51,264 nt of DNA, taken from contig NZ_JASCIQ010000054.1 in assembly GCF_029968035.1 (NCBI RefSeq), positions 1 through 51,264 on the forward strand, read 5' to 3'. This DNA comes from Streptomyces cavernicola (lineage in GTDB: Bacteria; Actinomycetota; Actinomycetes; Streptomycetales; Streptomycetaceae). The notes beneath the pieces were generated by a model that was not told the origin of the DNA, made no database searches, and was given only the letters and a program-made list of their open reading frames with translations. This document shows, piece by piece, positions 1 through 7,857 of this stretch; positions within the stretch are counted from its first letter, which is position 1, and every line of letters begins with the position of its first letter. The position numbers and the translations under genes are program-made.

Positions 1-111
1 CGAGCCTCCGTGGGACTCGACGGCCGTGGTGAGCTGCGAGACAGCCGTGCCGCTCGCAGGCACTTCGAGCCTGACCGTCATCGAGTAGGAGACGCTGGGC
101 GCCGTAGCCAT
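1..111 (-). CDS. NAD-dependent malic enzyme, N-terminal fragment (ACT-like region)
   Basis: The gene runs off the left edge; only the first 37 codons are present, beginning MATAPSVSYSMTVRLEVPAS. This N-terminus matches what I recall of streptomycete malate oxidoreductases that carry an N-terminal ACT-like regulatory segment ahead of the malic-enzyme and NAD-binding domains. The full enzyme would oxidatively decarboxylate malate to pyruvate in the cytoplasm. The ATG at 111 is preceded by GAGGAA seven nucleotides upstream, which supports it over the in-frame ATG at 81. The catalytic part lies outside the window, so the name rests on the N-terminus alone. Confidence 0.72.
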   Translation of the reverse strand, partial: MATAPSVSYSMTVRLEVPASGTAVSQLTTAVESHGGS

Positions 112-195
112 GCCGACTTCCTCTTTCACCTGTAATTCGCGTGCGTCATCCGATCGTCGCACCTACCGCTGGGTACGTGGTAGCCGCCCCGGATT

Positions 196-212
196 GAGAA
201 CGTTTTGTTCTC
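196..212. promoter_or_regulatory. Perfect inverted repeat upstream of the malic enzyme gene
   Basis: GAGAAC and GTTCTC are perfectly complementary and separated by five bases. The palindrome lies about 85 nt upstream of the malic enzyme start, in an AT-richer stretch without coding signal (112-376). Its position suits an operator or a leader hairpin. A second short palindrome, GTTTTGGAAAAC, lies at 249-260. I cannot name a regulator. Confidence 0.3.
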
Positions 213-376
213 GTCCGGCTGCGAGATGGTTCGGACGCTCACCGAGTGGTTTTGGAAAACTTCTTCCACCATACGAGAAGTGGAGGATCGTGGGAAGTCC
301 AGCCCCGTACGACGGGCGAACCCTGGAGGTATCGACAAGGGTTCGGCGGCGGCTCGACGGGCGGGCACGACGAAAA

Positions 377-404
377 AGCCCGCGTCACCGGGGTGACGCG
401 GGCT
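377..404 (-). terminator. Rho-independent terminator
   Basis: A 13-bp perfect stem (377-389 with 392-404) and a minimal loop are followed on the minus strand by TTTTT. It ends minus-strand transcription coming from the helicase gene, or from an RNA encoded between that gene and the hairpin, before the malic enzyme promoter region. Confidence 0.85.
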
Positions 405-622
405 CTCGTGTGATTCAGCTGACACTGAAGCTTTATGACACCGACCCGCCATGCTCGCCTCGCGGCAAGTGGTCGCTCGTAGCGACGAAGGTTGGGCCCG
501 GGGGCTTGGATCGGGCCGGTGCCACGTCCAAGGTAACAAAGGATCCTGGTAAGGCAATTCCCGTGTGGGGTGGCACTTTTACGGTCGATGTGCCGGCGTT
601 TCCCGAGGTCCGTGCGCCGCCT
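405..622 (-). other. Non-coding stretch, possible small RNA or long 3' UTR
   Basis: There are 218 nt between the stop of the helicase gene and the terminator at 377-404, with no convincing coding frame and less G+C than the flanking genes. GTGCCAC and GTGGCAC (570-576 and 519-525) can pair around a 44-nt segment, so a minus-strand RNA from about 576 to 377 would have a closed 5' domain and a terminator 3' end. No clear -10/-35 pair was found, so a processed 3' UTR of the helicase mRNA is equally possible. Confidence 0.25.
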
Positions 623-2905
623 TCAGTCCCGCAGCAGGTCCGGCACCCCGGCCGCGTCCGGCACGTCGCGCTCGCCCGAGACGACCGTGAGCTGCTGGGT
701 AGCGCGGGTCAGGGCGACGTACAGGACGCGCAGGCCCGCCGGGGACTCGTCGGCGATCTCCGCCGGGGAGACCACCACCGTCGCGTCGTACTCCAGGCCC
801 TTGGCCTCCAGGCTGCCGAGGGCCACGACGCGGTCGCCGAGGTCCGCGAGCCAGCGGGCCGCCTCGGCGCGGCGGCGCATCGCGACCACCACGCCGATCG
901 TGCCGTCGACCCGGTCGAGCAGCGCCGCGGCCTCCGCGTGGACGCTCGCGCCCAGGTCGCCGTCGGGCACCACCGCGAAGCGCGGCTCGACGCCCGTCGA
1001 CCTGACCGCCTTCGGGGACGCCGAGCCGGGCATGGCGAGGGCGAGGACCTTCGCCGCGAGCTCCGCGATCTCGGACGGATTGCGGTAGTTGACGGTCAGT
1101 TCGAAGCGGCGCCGGGGCCGGGTGCCGAGCGCCTCGTCGCGCGCCTCGGCCGCCTCGTCCGGGTCCGACCAGGAGGACTGCGCCGGGTCCCCCACCACCG
1201 TCCAGGTGGCGTGCCGGCCGCGGCGGCCGACCATCCGCCACTGCATCGGCGTCAGGTCCTGCGCCTCGTCGACGATGACGTGCGCGTACTCGACGCGTTC
1301 CTGGGCCAGGCGCTCGGCGCGCTCGCGCTGGGTCTCCTCGCGCTGCGGCATCAGCTCGTCCAGGCCGGTGAGCTGGTCCAACGGGTCGAGCTCACGCTTC
1401 TTCTTCGGCCGGGCCGGGGTGCCGAGCATCGTCTGCAGCTCGTCCAGGAGCGCCACGTCGTGCACGGACAGGCCCTCGCGGCGCAGCGAGCGGGCCAGGC
1501 GGCGGGTCTCGCCGGGGTTGAGGACACGGCGCGACCAGCGGCCGAGGCGCTTCTCGTCGGCCATCGCGGAGAGCACCTGGCGCGGGGTGAGCTCGGGCCA
1601 CCAGGCGTCGAGGAAGGCCAGGAAGGAGTCCTCCGTGGACACGTCCTCGTCGAAGGAGGAGCGCAGCTCGGCGGCCAGCTCCGGGTCCGAATGCCGGTTC
1701 GCCGCACCGGACTTGGACCACAGCGCGTCCAGGAGCAGCTTGCGGGCGCGCGGGCGCAGCAGGTTCACCGGGGCGGTGCCGCCGAGCACGGCCTGCCGGA
1801 TGCGGGACAGCTCGTCGGCTTCCAGCTCGATGCGTCGGCCGAAGGCCACGACCCGCAGCAGGGTCGGCGCGTCCGGGCTCTCCAGAACGCCGCGGGCCGC
1901 CTTGCGCAGCACCTTCAGCATCCGCGAGGAACCCTTGACGCGAGCCACCGGCGGCTCGTCGTACACCGTCGCCTCCGCGCCGTCGACGAGCGAGCCGACC
2001 GCGCGGATCGCGACCTGCCCCTCCTCGCCCAGCGACGGAAGCACGCCCTCCGTGTACGCGACGAGCAGCGGGGTCGGGGAGACGATCAGGATGCCGCCCG
2101 CGTACCGCCGCCGGTCCTGGTAGAGCAGGTACGCGGCGCGGTGCAGGGCGACGGCGGTCTTGCCGGTGCCGGGGCCGCCCTCCACGTACGTCACGGAGGC
2201 GGCGGGCGCGCGGATGACCAGGTCCTGCTCGGCCTGGATGGAGGCGACGATGTCCCGCATGGTGTGCGAGCGGGCCTGGCCGAGCGCCGCCATCAGGGCG
2301 CCGTCGCCGAGGACCGGGAGCACCTCGCCGTCCAGGTACGCGGTCAGCTCGGGGCGCATCAGGTCGTCCTCGACGCCGAGCACCTTGCGGCCCTTGGAGC
2401 GGATGACCCTTCTGCGGACCACCCGGCCGGGGTCGACGGGCGTGGAGCGGTAGAAGGGCGCGGCGGCCGGGGCGCGCCAGTCGATGACGAGCGGCGAGAA
2501 GTCCGCGTCGAGGACGCCGATGCGGCCGATGTGCAGGGTCTCGGCGATGTCGGCCGTGTTGTCCGGGCGGATCGCGTCCTCGGCCGGCTCGACCGAGGTG
2601 TACGCGCCGTCCGGGCCCTTCTTGCCGTCCTTGCCGAGGACCAGGTCGATACGGCCGAAGAGGAAGTCCTCGAACTCGTTGTTGAGCCGGTTCAGATGCA
2701 CGCCCGCGCGGAAGACCTGCGCGTCCCGCTCGGCGAGCGCGCCCGGCGTGCCGACCTGGCCGCGCTTGGCGGCGTCGTGCATGAGGAACTCGGCCTCGTG
2801 GATCTTCTCTTCGAGGCGGCGGTAAACCCGGTCGAGGTGTGCCTGCTCGGCGCCGATCTCCCGGTCGCGTGTGCCTGACGGCATGGTTCCGTTGTCGACG
2901 GCCAC
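623..2905 (-). CDS. HelD/UvrD-like ATP-dependent RNA polymerase-associated helicase
   Basis: The 760-residue protein has a helical N-terminal arm (about residues 14-90), then a split superfamily-1 helicase core. Walker A is GGPGTGKT (243-250), followed later by VIVDEAQD (Walker B), GDPAQSSW, the motif IV-like NYRNP, GSLEAKGLEYD and LYVALTRAT. This is the architecture of actinobacterial HelD/HelR, which enters the RNA polymerase channels to release stalled or rifamycin-bound polymerase; some homologues confer rifamycin tolerance. I see no rifamycin-associated palindromic element upstream. The start is GTG with AAGGGG about seven nucleotides upstream. The CGNR regulator gene lies 99 bp upstream on the same strand. 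HelD-class assignment is firm; a rifamycin role is inference. Confidence 0.88.
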   Translation of the reverse strand: MAVDNGTMPSGTRDREIGAEQAHLDRVYRRLEEKIHEAEFLMHDAAKRGQVGTPGALAERDAQVFRAGVHLNRLNNEFEDFLFGRIDLVLGKDGKKGPDGAYTSVEPAEDAIRPDNTADIAETLHIGRIGVLDADFSPLVIDWRAPAAAPFYRSTPVDPGRVVRRRVIRSKGRKVLGVEDDLMRPELTAYLDGEVLPVLGDGALMAALGQARSHTMRDIVASIQAEQDLVIRAPAASVTYVEGGPGTGKTAVALHRAAYLLYQDRRRYAGGILIVSPTPLLVAYTEGVLPSLGEEGQVAIRAVGSLVDGAEATVYDEPPVARVKGSSRMLKVLRKAARGVLESPDAPTLLRVVAFGRRIELEADELSRIRQAVLGGTAPVNLLRPRARKLLLDALWSKSGAANRHSDPELAAELRSSFDEDVSTEDSFLAFLDAWWPELTPRQVLSAMADEKRLGRWSRRVLNPGETRRLARSLRREGLSVHDVALLDELQTMLGTPARPKKKRELDPLDQLTGLDELMPQREETQRERAERLAQERVEYAHVIVDEAQDLTPMQWRMVGRRGRHATWTVVGDPAQSSWSDPDEAAEARDEALGTRPRRRFELTVNYRNPSEIAELAAKVLALAMPGSASPKAVRSTGVEPRFAVVPDGDLGASVHAEAAALLDRVDGTIGVVVAMRRRAEAARWLADLGDRVVALGSLEAKGLEYDATVVVSPAEIADESPAGLRVLYVALTRATQQLTVVSGERDVPDAAGVPDLLRD

Positions 2906-3004
2906 CGCGTTCCCCTTCTGCTGTACTGGGCAGCCGTCAACCGTACGCGAAGTTACGCGCCGACCTCCACAGGACGTCTCGTCGACGACGCCCGGGGGCC
3001 ACTG

Positions 3005-3571
3005 TCAGCGGGCCTGCGCCGTGCTGCGGCGGCGGTGCCGGGCGACGCGTACGCGGTTGCCGCAGACCTCGCTCGAACACCAGCGGCGGCGCCGGCCGCG
3101 GGAGGTGTCGAGGTAGATCAACGGGCAGTCCTCGCCCTCGCACTGCCGTACGCGGGAGCGGGCCGCCGGGTCGGTGAGCAGGTCGACCGCGTCCCGCGCG
3201 ACGGCCGCGAGCAGTGCCTCGCCGGCCGGGTCGGGGTGCAGGGCGCGCACGAGATCGCCTGCGGCGGTCCGTACGGCGCGCGGGGCGGGCGGGGCGGGGG
3301 CGGCGCGGGCGTTGACCCGAGCGAGCGCGGCGGGGGTCGCGGTGACCTCAGGGTGCAGCAACTCCCTCACATCCGCCCGGAGTTGCCTGAACTCCGCGAC
3401 GCAGTCCGGTCCGACGTCGGCGAGCGGGGTCCCGTCCGGGACGAGTCCGCCGCCGAGGAGCCAGGCACGGAGCGCGTCGGGGGTGTCGAGGTGCTCGGCG
3501 GGGTGGGCGGTGGCGAGCAGATCGAGGCACAGTCGCCCGGCCTCGAACCGGGACGCGCGCGCTGCCGCCAT
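3005..3571 (-). CDS. CGNR zinc-finger (ABATE domain) putative regulator
   Basis: This 188-residue protein has an N-terminal ABATE-type domain, seen in RFEAGRLCLDLLAT near the start, and a C-terminal treble-clef zinc finger with a CEGEDC pair and WCSSEVCGNR, the CGNR signature. Members of the family are thought to be stress-linked DNA-binding regulators, but few have been studied. I chose ATG 3571 because GAGGTG lies nine nucleotides upstream; a GTG at 3583 would add four residues. The basic tail (RVRVARHRRR) fits nucleic-acid binding. The gene lies upstream of the HelD-like gene on the same strand, so the two may be co-transcribed. Confidence 0.82.
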   Translation of the reverse strand: MAAARASRFEAGRLCLDLLATAHPAEHLDTPDALRAWLLGGGLVPDGTPLADVGPDCVAEFRQLRADVRELLHPEVTATPAALARVNARAAPAPPAPRAVRTAAGDLVRALHPDPAGEALLAAVARDAVDLLTDPAARSRVRQCEGEDCPLIYLDTSRGRRRRWCSSEVCGNRVRVARHRRRSTAQAR

Positions 3572-3605
3572 GGCCGTCACCACCTCGTGGGGTCGCTCCC
3601 CTCAG

Positions 3606-3825
3606 CTTTCCCCACCCCGCCCCTTCCCGAAAGACCGCCGTCGGCTCCTGGGGGCCAGCCCCCAGACCCCCTCCCCCAAGCTCTCGGCTGCGCTCGAGCA
3701 GGGGGGACCCCCATCTCAAACGCCGGAGGGGCTGTTTTTAAGGGGCGCGGGGCTGTGACATGTGCGGCTGCCGCCGCGTGGGCGCGAGCAACCACGACGG
3801 CGCGGCACCCGAAAACACAGCGCGC
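3606..3825. repeat. Streptomyces intergenic repeat, copy A
   Basis: This copy begins with the arm tttccccaccccgcccctt, contains box 1 tcaaacgccggaggggctg (3716-3734) and box 2 aggggcgcggggctgtgac (from 3741), and ends in the conserved ccacgacggcgcggc segment. It carries an extra internal hairpin-like stretch (about 3650-3713) between arm and box 1. It fills the gap between the CGNR gene and nnaR and has no coding signal. Other copies are at 5111, 30027, 37567 and 47172. Confidence 0.75.
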
Positions 3826-3829
3826 AGGC

Positions 3830-4978
3830 TTACACGTCCGCGTACTTCGACTCCGACGCCGGGTCGAGGGCGAGCCGATACCCCCGCTTGACCACGGTCT
3901 GGATCAACTTGGGCGTGCCGAGCGCCGTCCGCAGACGCGCCATCGCCGTCTCCACGGCATGCTCGTCCCGCCCCGACCCCGGCAACGCCCGCAACAGCTC
4001 CGCGCGCCCCACCACCCAGCCGGGCCGCTCGGCCAGAGCGCGCAGCAGCGACATCCCGGCCGGCGGCACGGACCGCAGCTCGCCGTCGACGAGGACCGCA
4101 TGGCCGCGGATCTCCACGCGATGCCCGGCGAGGTGCAACGCACGGGCGCGGGACGGGAGTTCGACGCAGAGAGCCTGCACCATCGGGCCGAGCCGGAAGC
4201 GCGTCGGCTGCACCGGGTCGAGGCCCTGCGCCTCCAGGGGAAGGGCGGTGACCGGCCCCACGCAGACGGTCAGGACGTCGTGGCGCAACGCGGCCAGGAG
4301 CGGGTCGAGCCGGCCGAGTTCGCGGGCCCGGTCGAGCAGGGACGCGGCGGCCGGCGCGCTGGTGAAGGTCAGCGCGTCCACGCCGCGCGTGAGCGTCGCC
4401 TCGATCAGCCGGTCGACGGGCCCCAGGTCCTCGGGCGGCATCCAGCGGTAGACGGGCACGCCGACCACCTCGGCGCCCCCGGCCCGTAGCGACTCGACGA
4501 ATCCGGGGAGCGGTTCGCCGTGCAGCTGGAGGGCGATGCGGCGGCCCTCCACGCCCTCGGCGAGCAGCCGGTCGAGCACCTCGGCCATGGACTCGGAGTC
4601 GGGCGACCACTCCTCGGTGAGCCCGGCCGCGCGGATCGCGCCCTTCACCTTGGGCCCGCGGGCGAGGAGTTCGAGCCCGCGGAGCCGGTCGAGGAGCGCC
4701 TCGCCCAGGCCCCAGCCCTCGGCGGCCTCGACCCAGCCGCGGAAGCCGATGGCGGTGGTGGCGACCACCACGTCGGGTGCGTGCTCGATGATCTGTCGGG
4801 TCGCGTCGAGGAGTTCGCCGTCGTCGGAGAGCGGCACGATCCGCAGGGCGGGCGCGTGCAGGACGGCCGCGCCGCGGCGGGTGAGCAGCGCGCCGAGCTC
4901 GTCGGCCCGCCGTGCGGCGGTCACGCCGACGGTGAAGCCCGCGAGGGGGGCGGCTTTCGCTTGGTCATTGGGGTGCAT
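3830..4978 (-). CDS. nnaR: Uroporphyrinogen-III synthase-like / winged-helix regulator fusion
   Basis: The 382-residue protein has a HemD-like two-lobed domain (about 10-260; it opens with GFTVGVTAARRADELGALL) followed by an OmpR-type winged helix (about 275-375; VVKRGYRL at its end). This fusion next to narK matches NnaR, described in Streptomyces as a regulator of nitrate and nitrite assimilation. The HemD lobe may act as a sensor rather than in haem synthesis; that is inference. The gene lies downstream of narK on the same strand, separated by 223 bp holding a repeat copy. The ATG at 4978 has only a weak ribosome binding site. Confidence 0.8.
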   Translation of the reverse strand: MHPNDQAKAAPLAGFTVGVTAARRADELGALLTRRGAAVLHAPALRIVPLSDDGELLDATRQIIEHAPDVVVATTAIGFRGWVEAAEGWGLGEALLDRLRGLELLARGPKVKGAIRAAGLTEEWSPDSESMAEVLDRLLAEGVEGRRIALQLHGEPLPGFVESLRAGGAEVVGVPVYRWMPPEDLGPVDRLIEATLTRGVDALTFTSAPAAASLLDRARELGRLDPLLAALRHDVLTVCVGPVTALPLEAQGLDPVQPTRFRLGPMVQALCVELPSRARALHLAGHRVEIRGHAVLVDGELRSVPPAGMSLLRALAERPGWVVGRAELLRALPGSGRDEHAVETAMARLRTALGTPKLIQTVVKRGYRLALDPASESKYADV

Positions 4979-5110
4979 GAGGGTCTCGTTCGCTGAGGAG
5001 CCTTGAGCTCTTCGAGCATGTCAACGGGGAGTGACGGGCTCGGATCGCCTCGATGTCGTACGTGTTACATCGTCGCCCATCCCACCCGGCGACCGCGGCG
5101 CGGGCCCCGA

Positions 5111-5200
5111 AAGGGGCGCGGGGAACTGCGCGACCAGCCACGACGGCGCAGCAGACGAACGAACAGCGCCGCAGGCTTTCGGGAAGGGGCGGGGCGGGGA
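5111..5200. repeat. Streptomyces intergenic repeat, copy B (partial)
   Basis: Box 2 in its aggggcgcggggaactgcgc form (from 5112) and the conserved accagccacgacggcgcagc segment are followed by the right arm ttcgggaaggggcgggg (5178-5194). Box 1 and the left arm are missing. It lies between narK and nnaR, just after the narK stop, where it could act as a partial terminator or mRNA 3' stabiliser. Confidence 0.7.
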
Positions 5201-5205
5201 GAAGC

Positions 5206-6582
5206 TCAGACCCGGGCGTACCCGAGCTCCCGCTCCGCCGGAGCCGCCGGCACCGTCCGCTTCGGCGTGCCGCGCCGCAGGTATACGGCCCAGGTCACCA
5301 GGAAGCAGACGGCGTAGCAGACGAGGAACGCGACGAACGCGCCCGTGCCGGAGCCCGCCGTCGCGAAGGACTGCCGGAAGGCCATGTTGATGCCGAGCCC
5401 GCCGAGCGCGCCGACCGCGCCGATCAGCCCCATCGCCGCGCCGGAGAGCCGCCGCCCGTAGGCCGCCGCCTCCTCCCCGCCGAGGCCCTGGGCGAGCGCC
5501 TTGGCCTGGAAGATGCCGGGGATCATCTTGTACGTGGAGCCGTTGCCGAGCCCGGTCAGGACGAACAGGGCGATGAAGGCCGCGGTGAACAGCGTCAGCG
5601 ACTCCCGTACGGAGGCGAACACGATCACGGCGGTCGCCGCGCCCATGGCGACGAAGTTCCACAGCGTGATCCGGGCCCCGCCGAAGCGGTCGGCGAGCGA
5701 GCCGCCCACGGGCCGGATCAGGGAGCCGAGCAGCGGCCCGATGAACGTGATCGACGCGGCCTGCAGCGGCGTGCGCCCGAACTGGGTCTGCAGGACGAGG
5801 CCGAACGCGAAGCTGTAGCCGATGAACGAGCCGAACGTGCCGACGTACAGGAACGCCATGATCCAGGTGTGCGGGTCCCGGACGGCCTCCTTGGCGGCGC
5901 CGGTGTCGTTGCGTACGGGCGCGAGGTTGTCCATGAACAGCGCGGCGCAGACCGCGGAGACGGCGATCAGCGGGATGTAGACGCCGAGGAGCAGCCGCGG
6001 GCCGCCCGCCGCGCCGATCACGGCGAGGCCGACGAGCTGCACGACGGGCACGCCGATGTTGCCGCCGCCCGCGTTCAGGCCGAGCGCCCAGCCCTTCTTG
6101 CGCAGCGGGAAGAAGGCGTTGATGTTCGTCATGGACGAGGCGAAGTTGCCGCCGCCGACGCCGGTGAGCAGCGCACACAGCATGAACGTCGTGTACGAGG
6201 TGCCGGGCTCCATCACCAGGAAGGCCGCCACCGTGGGCAGCAGAAGCAGCGAGGCCGCGAGGACCGTCCAGTTGCGGCCGCCGAAGCGGGCCACGGCGAA
6301 GGTGTACGGCACCCGCACCACGGCCCCGACCAGGGTGGCCATCGACACGAGGAAGAACTTGCCGGCCGGGTCGATGCCGTACTCCGGGCCCATGAACAGG
6401 ACGAGCACGGACCACAGGGTCCAGATGGAGAAGCCGATGTGCTCGGAGAGGATCGAGAAGGCGAGGTTGCGGCGGGCGATGTGCCGGCCGGTGTCCTTCC
6501 AGAAGCCCTCGTCCTCCGGGTCCCACTGCTCGATCCAGCGGCCCCCCTTGCGCGAGGGTGCGGTGGTGGTCGGGGCTGTCAT
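5206..6582 (-). CDS. narK: Nitrate/nitrite transporter, MFS (NarK family)
   Basis: This polytopic protein of 458 residues has about 12 predicted membrane segments and both nitrate-signature motifs: TGVGGGNFASSMTNINAFFP in the first half and GLGNGSTYKMIP in the second. It should import nitrate and/or export nitrite across the cytoplasmic membrane. The ATG at 6582 has GGAGG four nucleotides upstream; an overlapping GTG at 6585 would add one residue but leaves almost no spacing. nnaR follows on the same strand, which agrees with a nitrate-assimilation locus. A short inverted repeat lies upstream (6628-6643). Confidence 0.92.
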   Translation of the reverse strand: MTAPTTTAPSRKGGRWIEQWDPEDEGFWKDTGRHIARRNLAFSILSEHIGFSIWTLWSVLVLFMGPEYGIDPAGKFFLVSMATLVGAVVRVPYTFAVARFGGRNWTVLAASLLLLPTVAAFLVMEPGTSYTTFMLCALLTGVGGGNFASSMTNINAFFPLRKKGWALGLNAGGGNIGVPVVQLVGLAVIGAAGGPRLLLGVYIPLIAVSAVCAALFMDNLAPVRNDTGAAKEAVRDPHTWIMAFLYVGTFGSFIGYSFAFGLVLQTQFGRTPLQAASITFIGPLLGSLIRPVGGSLADRFGGARITLWNFVAMGAATAVIVFASVRESLTLFTAAFIALFVLTGLGNGSTYKMIPGIFQAKALAQGLGGEEAAAYGRRLSGAAMGLIGAVGALGGLGINMAFRQSFATAGSGTGAFVAFLVCYAVCFLVTWAVYLRRGTPKRTVPAAPAERELGYARV

Positions 6583-6627
6583 CACGCCTCCACGGATGCG
6601 TCGGGTCGTGGAGGCGACGCTAGGGAG

Positions 6628-6643
6628 GGCGCATTTCAGCGCC
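6628..6643. promoter_or_regulatory. Inverted repeat GGCGC-N6-GCGCC between narK and the acyltransferase gene
   Basis: A perfect 5-bp inverted repeat lies in the 105-bp gap, upstream of narK and downstream of the acyltransferase stop. It may be a weak terminator of the upstream operon or part of narK control. No clear GlnR or NnaR box could be recognised. Confidence 0.2.
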
Positions 6644-6687
6644 GTGGCGTCAGGTGACCTTCGCGCAACCTTGCTCTCACCCGCCGC

Positions 6688-7857
6688 TCAGCCCCGATGT
6701 GAGCCGTCGCGTCTCCTCTGTGCCCCGTCCGGCCACAGCCGCGGGCGCCGCTTCGCCGCCAGGTCCTCGGCCCAGCCCGCGCCGAGCACGGCGAGCGCGA
6801 GCAGCGGCCAGACGAGCAGGAACATCCAGACCGTGTACGTGCTCTCCAGGAACCCGGAGAGATGCGCGTCCACGTACGGCACGTCCCAGAGGAGGTCCAG
6901 GACCGGGACGGTCGCCAGGATCAGGAGGTTGTGCCAGAGGTAGATCGTGACGGCGCGGTTGTTGGCGAGCGTGACTATCCGGTCCAAGTGCCGTAGCCCG
7001 CCCGGCAGTTGACGCCACTCGGGCGCGTACCGCAGCAGGACGATCACGAAGCCGAGGGACCACGCGGCCTGCGCGAGCGGGATGTCGTTCAGGTCCCAGC
7101 CCTCCGGGCCCAGGTGCCCCGAGGCCCACCACAGGCCGAAGGCCATGGCGAGCGCGGCGCAGCCGACGGCGAGCCTGCGGGGCATGCGCCGCAGCAGCCC
7201 GTCGTGGTGCGCGAAGCCGAGCACCCAGCAGGAGCCGTACGTGGCGAAGTCGGCGACGGCCTCGCCGGTCTCGCCGGGGATGCGCACCAGGCCGGTGCCG
7301 ACGACGGCCGTGAGCGCGAGCGGCGCGAGCAGCGTCGCCCACGGCGCGCGGCGGAACGCCCACAGCAGCAGCGGCGAGGCGACGACGAACCAGAGGTACG
7401 CGCGCACGTACCAGAGCGGCCCGACCGCCTGCTCCGCCCACGTCGGGTCGGCGAACCCCGCACCGCCCCCGAGGCGTTCGGGGAAGGGCGGGGCGCCCAG
7501 GGGCAGCAGGTAGTTCAGGAACTCCACGGCCCAGGTGCCCGTACGGGCCGGCTGCCAGCCCGCGTACAGCATCAGCGGCAGCACGACGGCGGCGAACAGC
7601 CAGACGGGCGGGAGCAGTCGGCGGATCCGGCCGCGGATCACGCTCCACGCGGTGCGCTTCAGGGAGCGCGCCATGAGCGAGCCGGCGAGCACGAACATCA
7701 CACCCATCGACGGGAACAGGACGGTCAGCCAGGCCCAGCCGAACAGGTGGTAGGCGACGACGCGGACCAGGGCGAGGGCGCGCAGCAGGTCGAGGTAGCG
7801 GTCCCGTACGGGCTGCGACTTCGGCGCGGCGGGCAGGACGGCCGCGGTGGCGCTCAT
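6688..7857 (-). CDS. Membrane acyltransferase (Acyl_transf_3 / IcaC-like)
   Basis: This integral membrane protein of 389 residues has about ten hydrophobic segments. Its N-terminal part, RYLDLLRALALVRVVAYHLF, places the family-typical R-x10-H motif in the first membrane segment. Acyltransferase-3 proteins move acetyl or succinyl groups onto surface glycans. The ATG at 7857 overlaps the stop of the preceding glycan synthase gene (ATGA), so it should be translated with that gene; a longer reading frame reaching 8091 lies entirely inside the upstream gene. By position it may O-acylate the polymer made by the upstream protein, as IcaC is proposed to do in staphylococci; the substrate is inference. 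Confidence 0.85.
   Translation of the reverse strand: MSATAAVLPAAPKSQPVRDRYLDLLRALALVRVVAYHLFGWAWLTVLFPSMGVMFVLAGSLMARSLKRTAWSVIRGRIRRLLPPVWLFAAVVLPLMLYAGWQPARTGTWAVEFLNYLLPLGAPPFPERLGGGAGFADPTWAEQAVGPLWYVRAYLWFVVASPLLLWAFRRAPWATLLAPLALTAVVGTGLVRIPGETGEAVADFATYGSCWVLGFAHHDGLLRRMPRRLAVGCAALAMAFGLWWASGHLGPEGWDLNDIPLAQAAWSLGFVIVLLRYAPEWRQLPGGLRHLDRIVTLANNRAVTIYLWHNLLILATVPVLDLLWDVPYVDAHLSGFLESTYTVWMFLLVWPLLALAVLGAGWAEDLAAKRRPRLWPDGAQRRRDGSHRG

Noticed and set aside
126..557. Open frame of 143 codons on the minus strand between the malic enzyme and helicase genes
   Set aside because: It runs through the terminator hairpin at 377-404, has no ribosome binding site or streptomycete codon bias, and its product looks random.
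2906..3004. Rifamycin-associated element upstream of the HelD-like gene
   Set aside because: I looked for the known palindromic element seen before rifamycin-inducible genes and found nothing similar in the 99-bp gap.
7470..7500. Sequence like the right arm of the intergenic repeat (gttcggggaagggcggggc)
   Set aside because: It lies inside the acyltransferase gene in good coding frame, without box 1 or box 2, so chance similarity in GC-rich DNA is the simpler reading.
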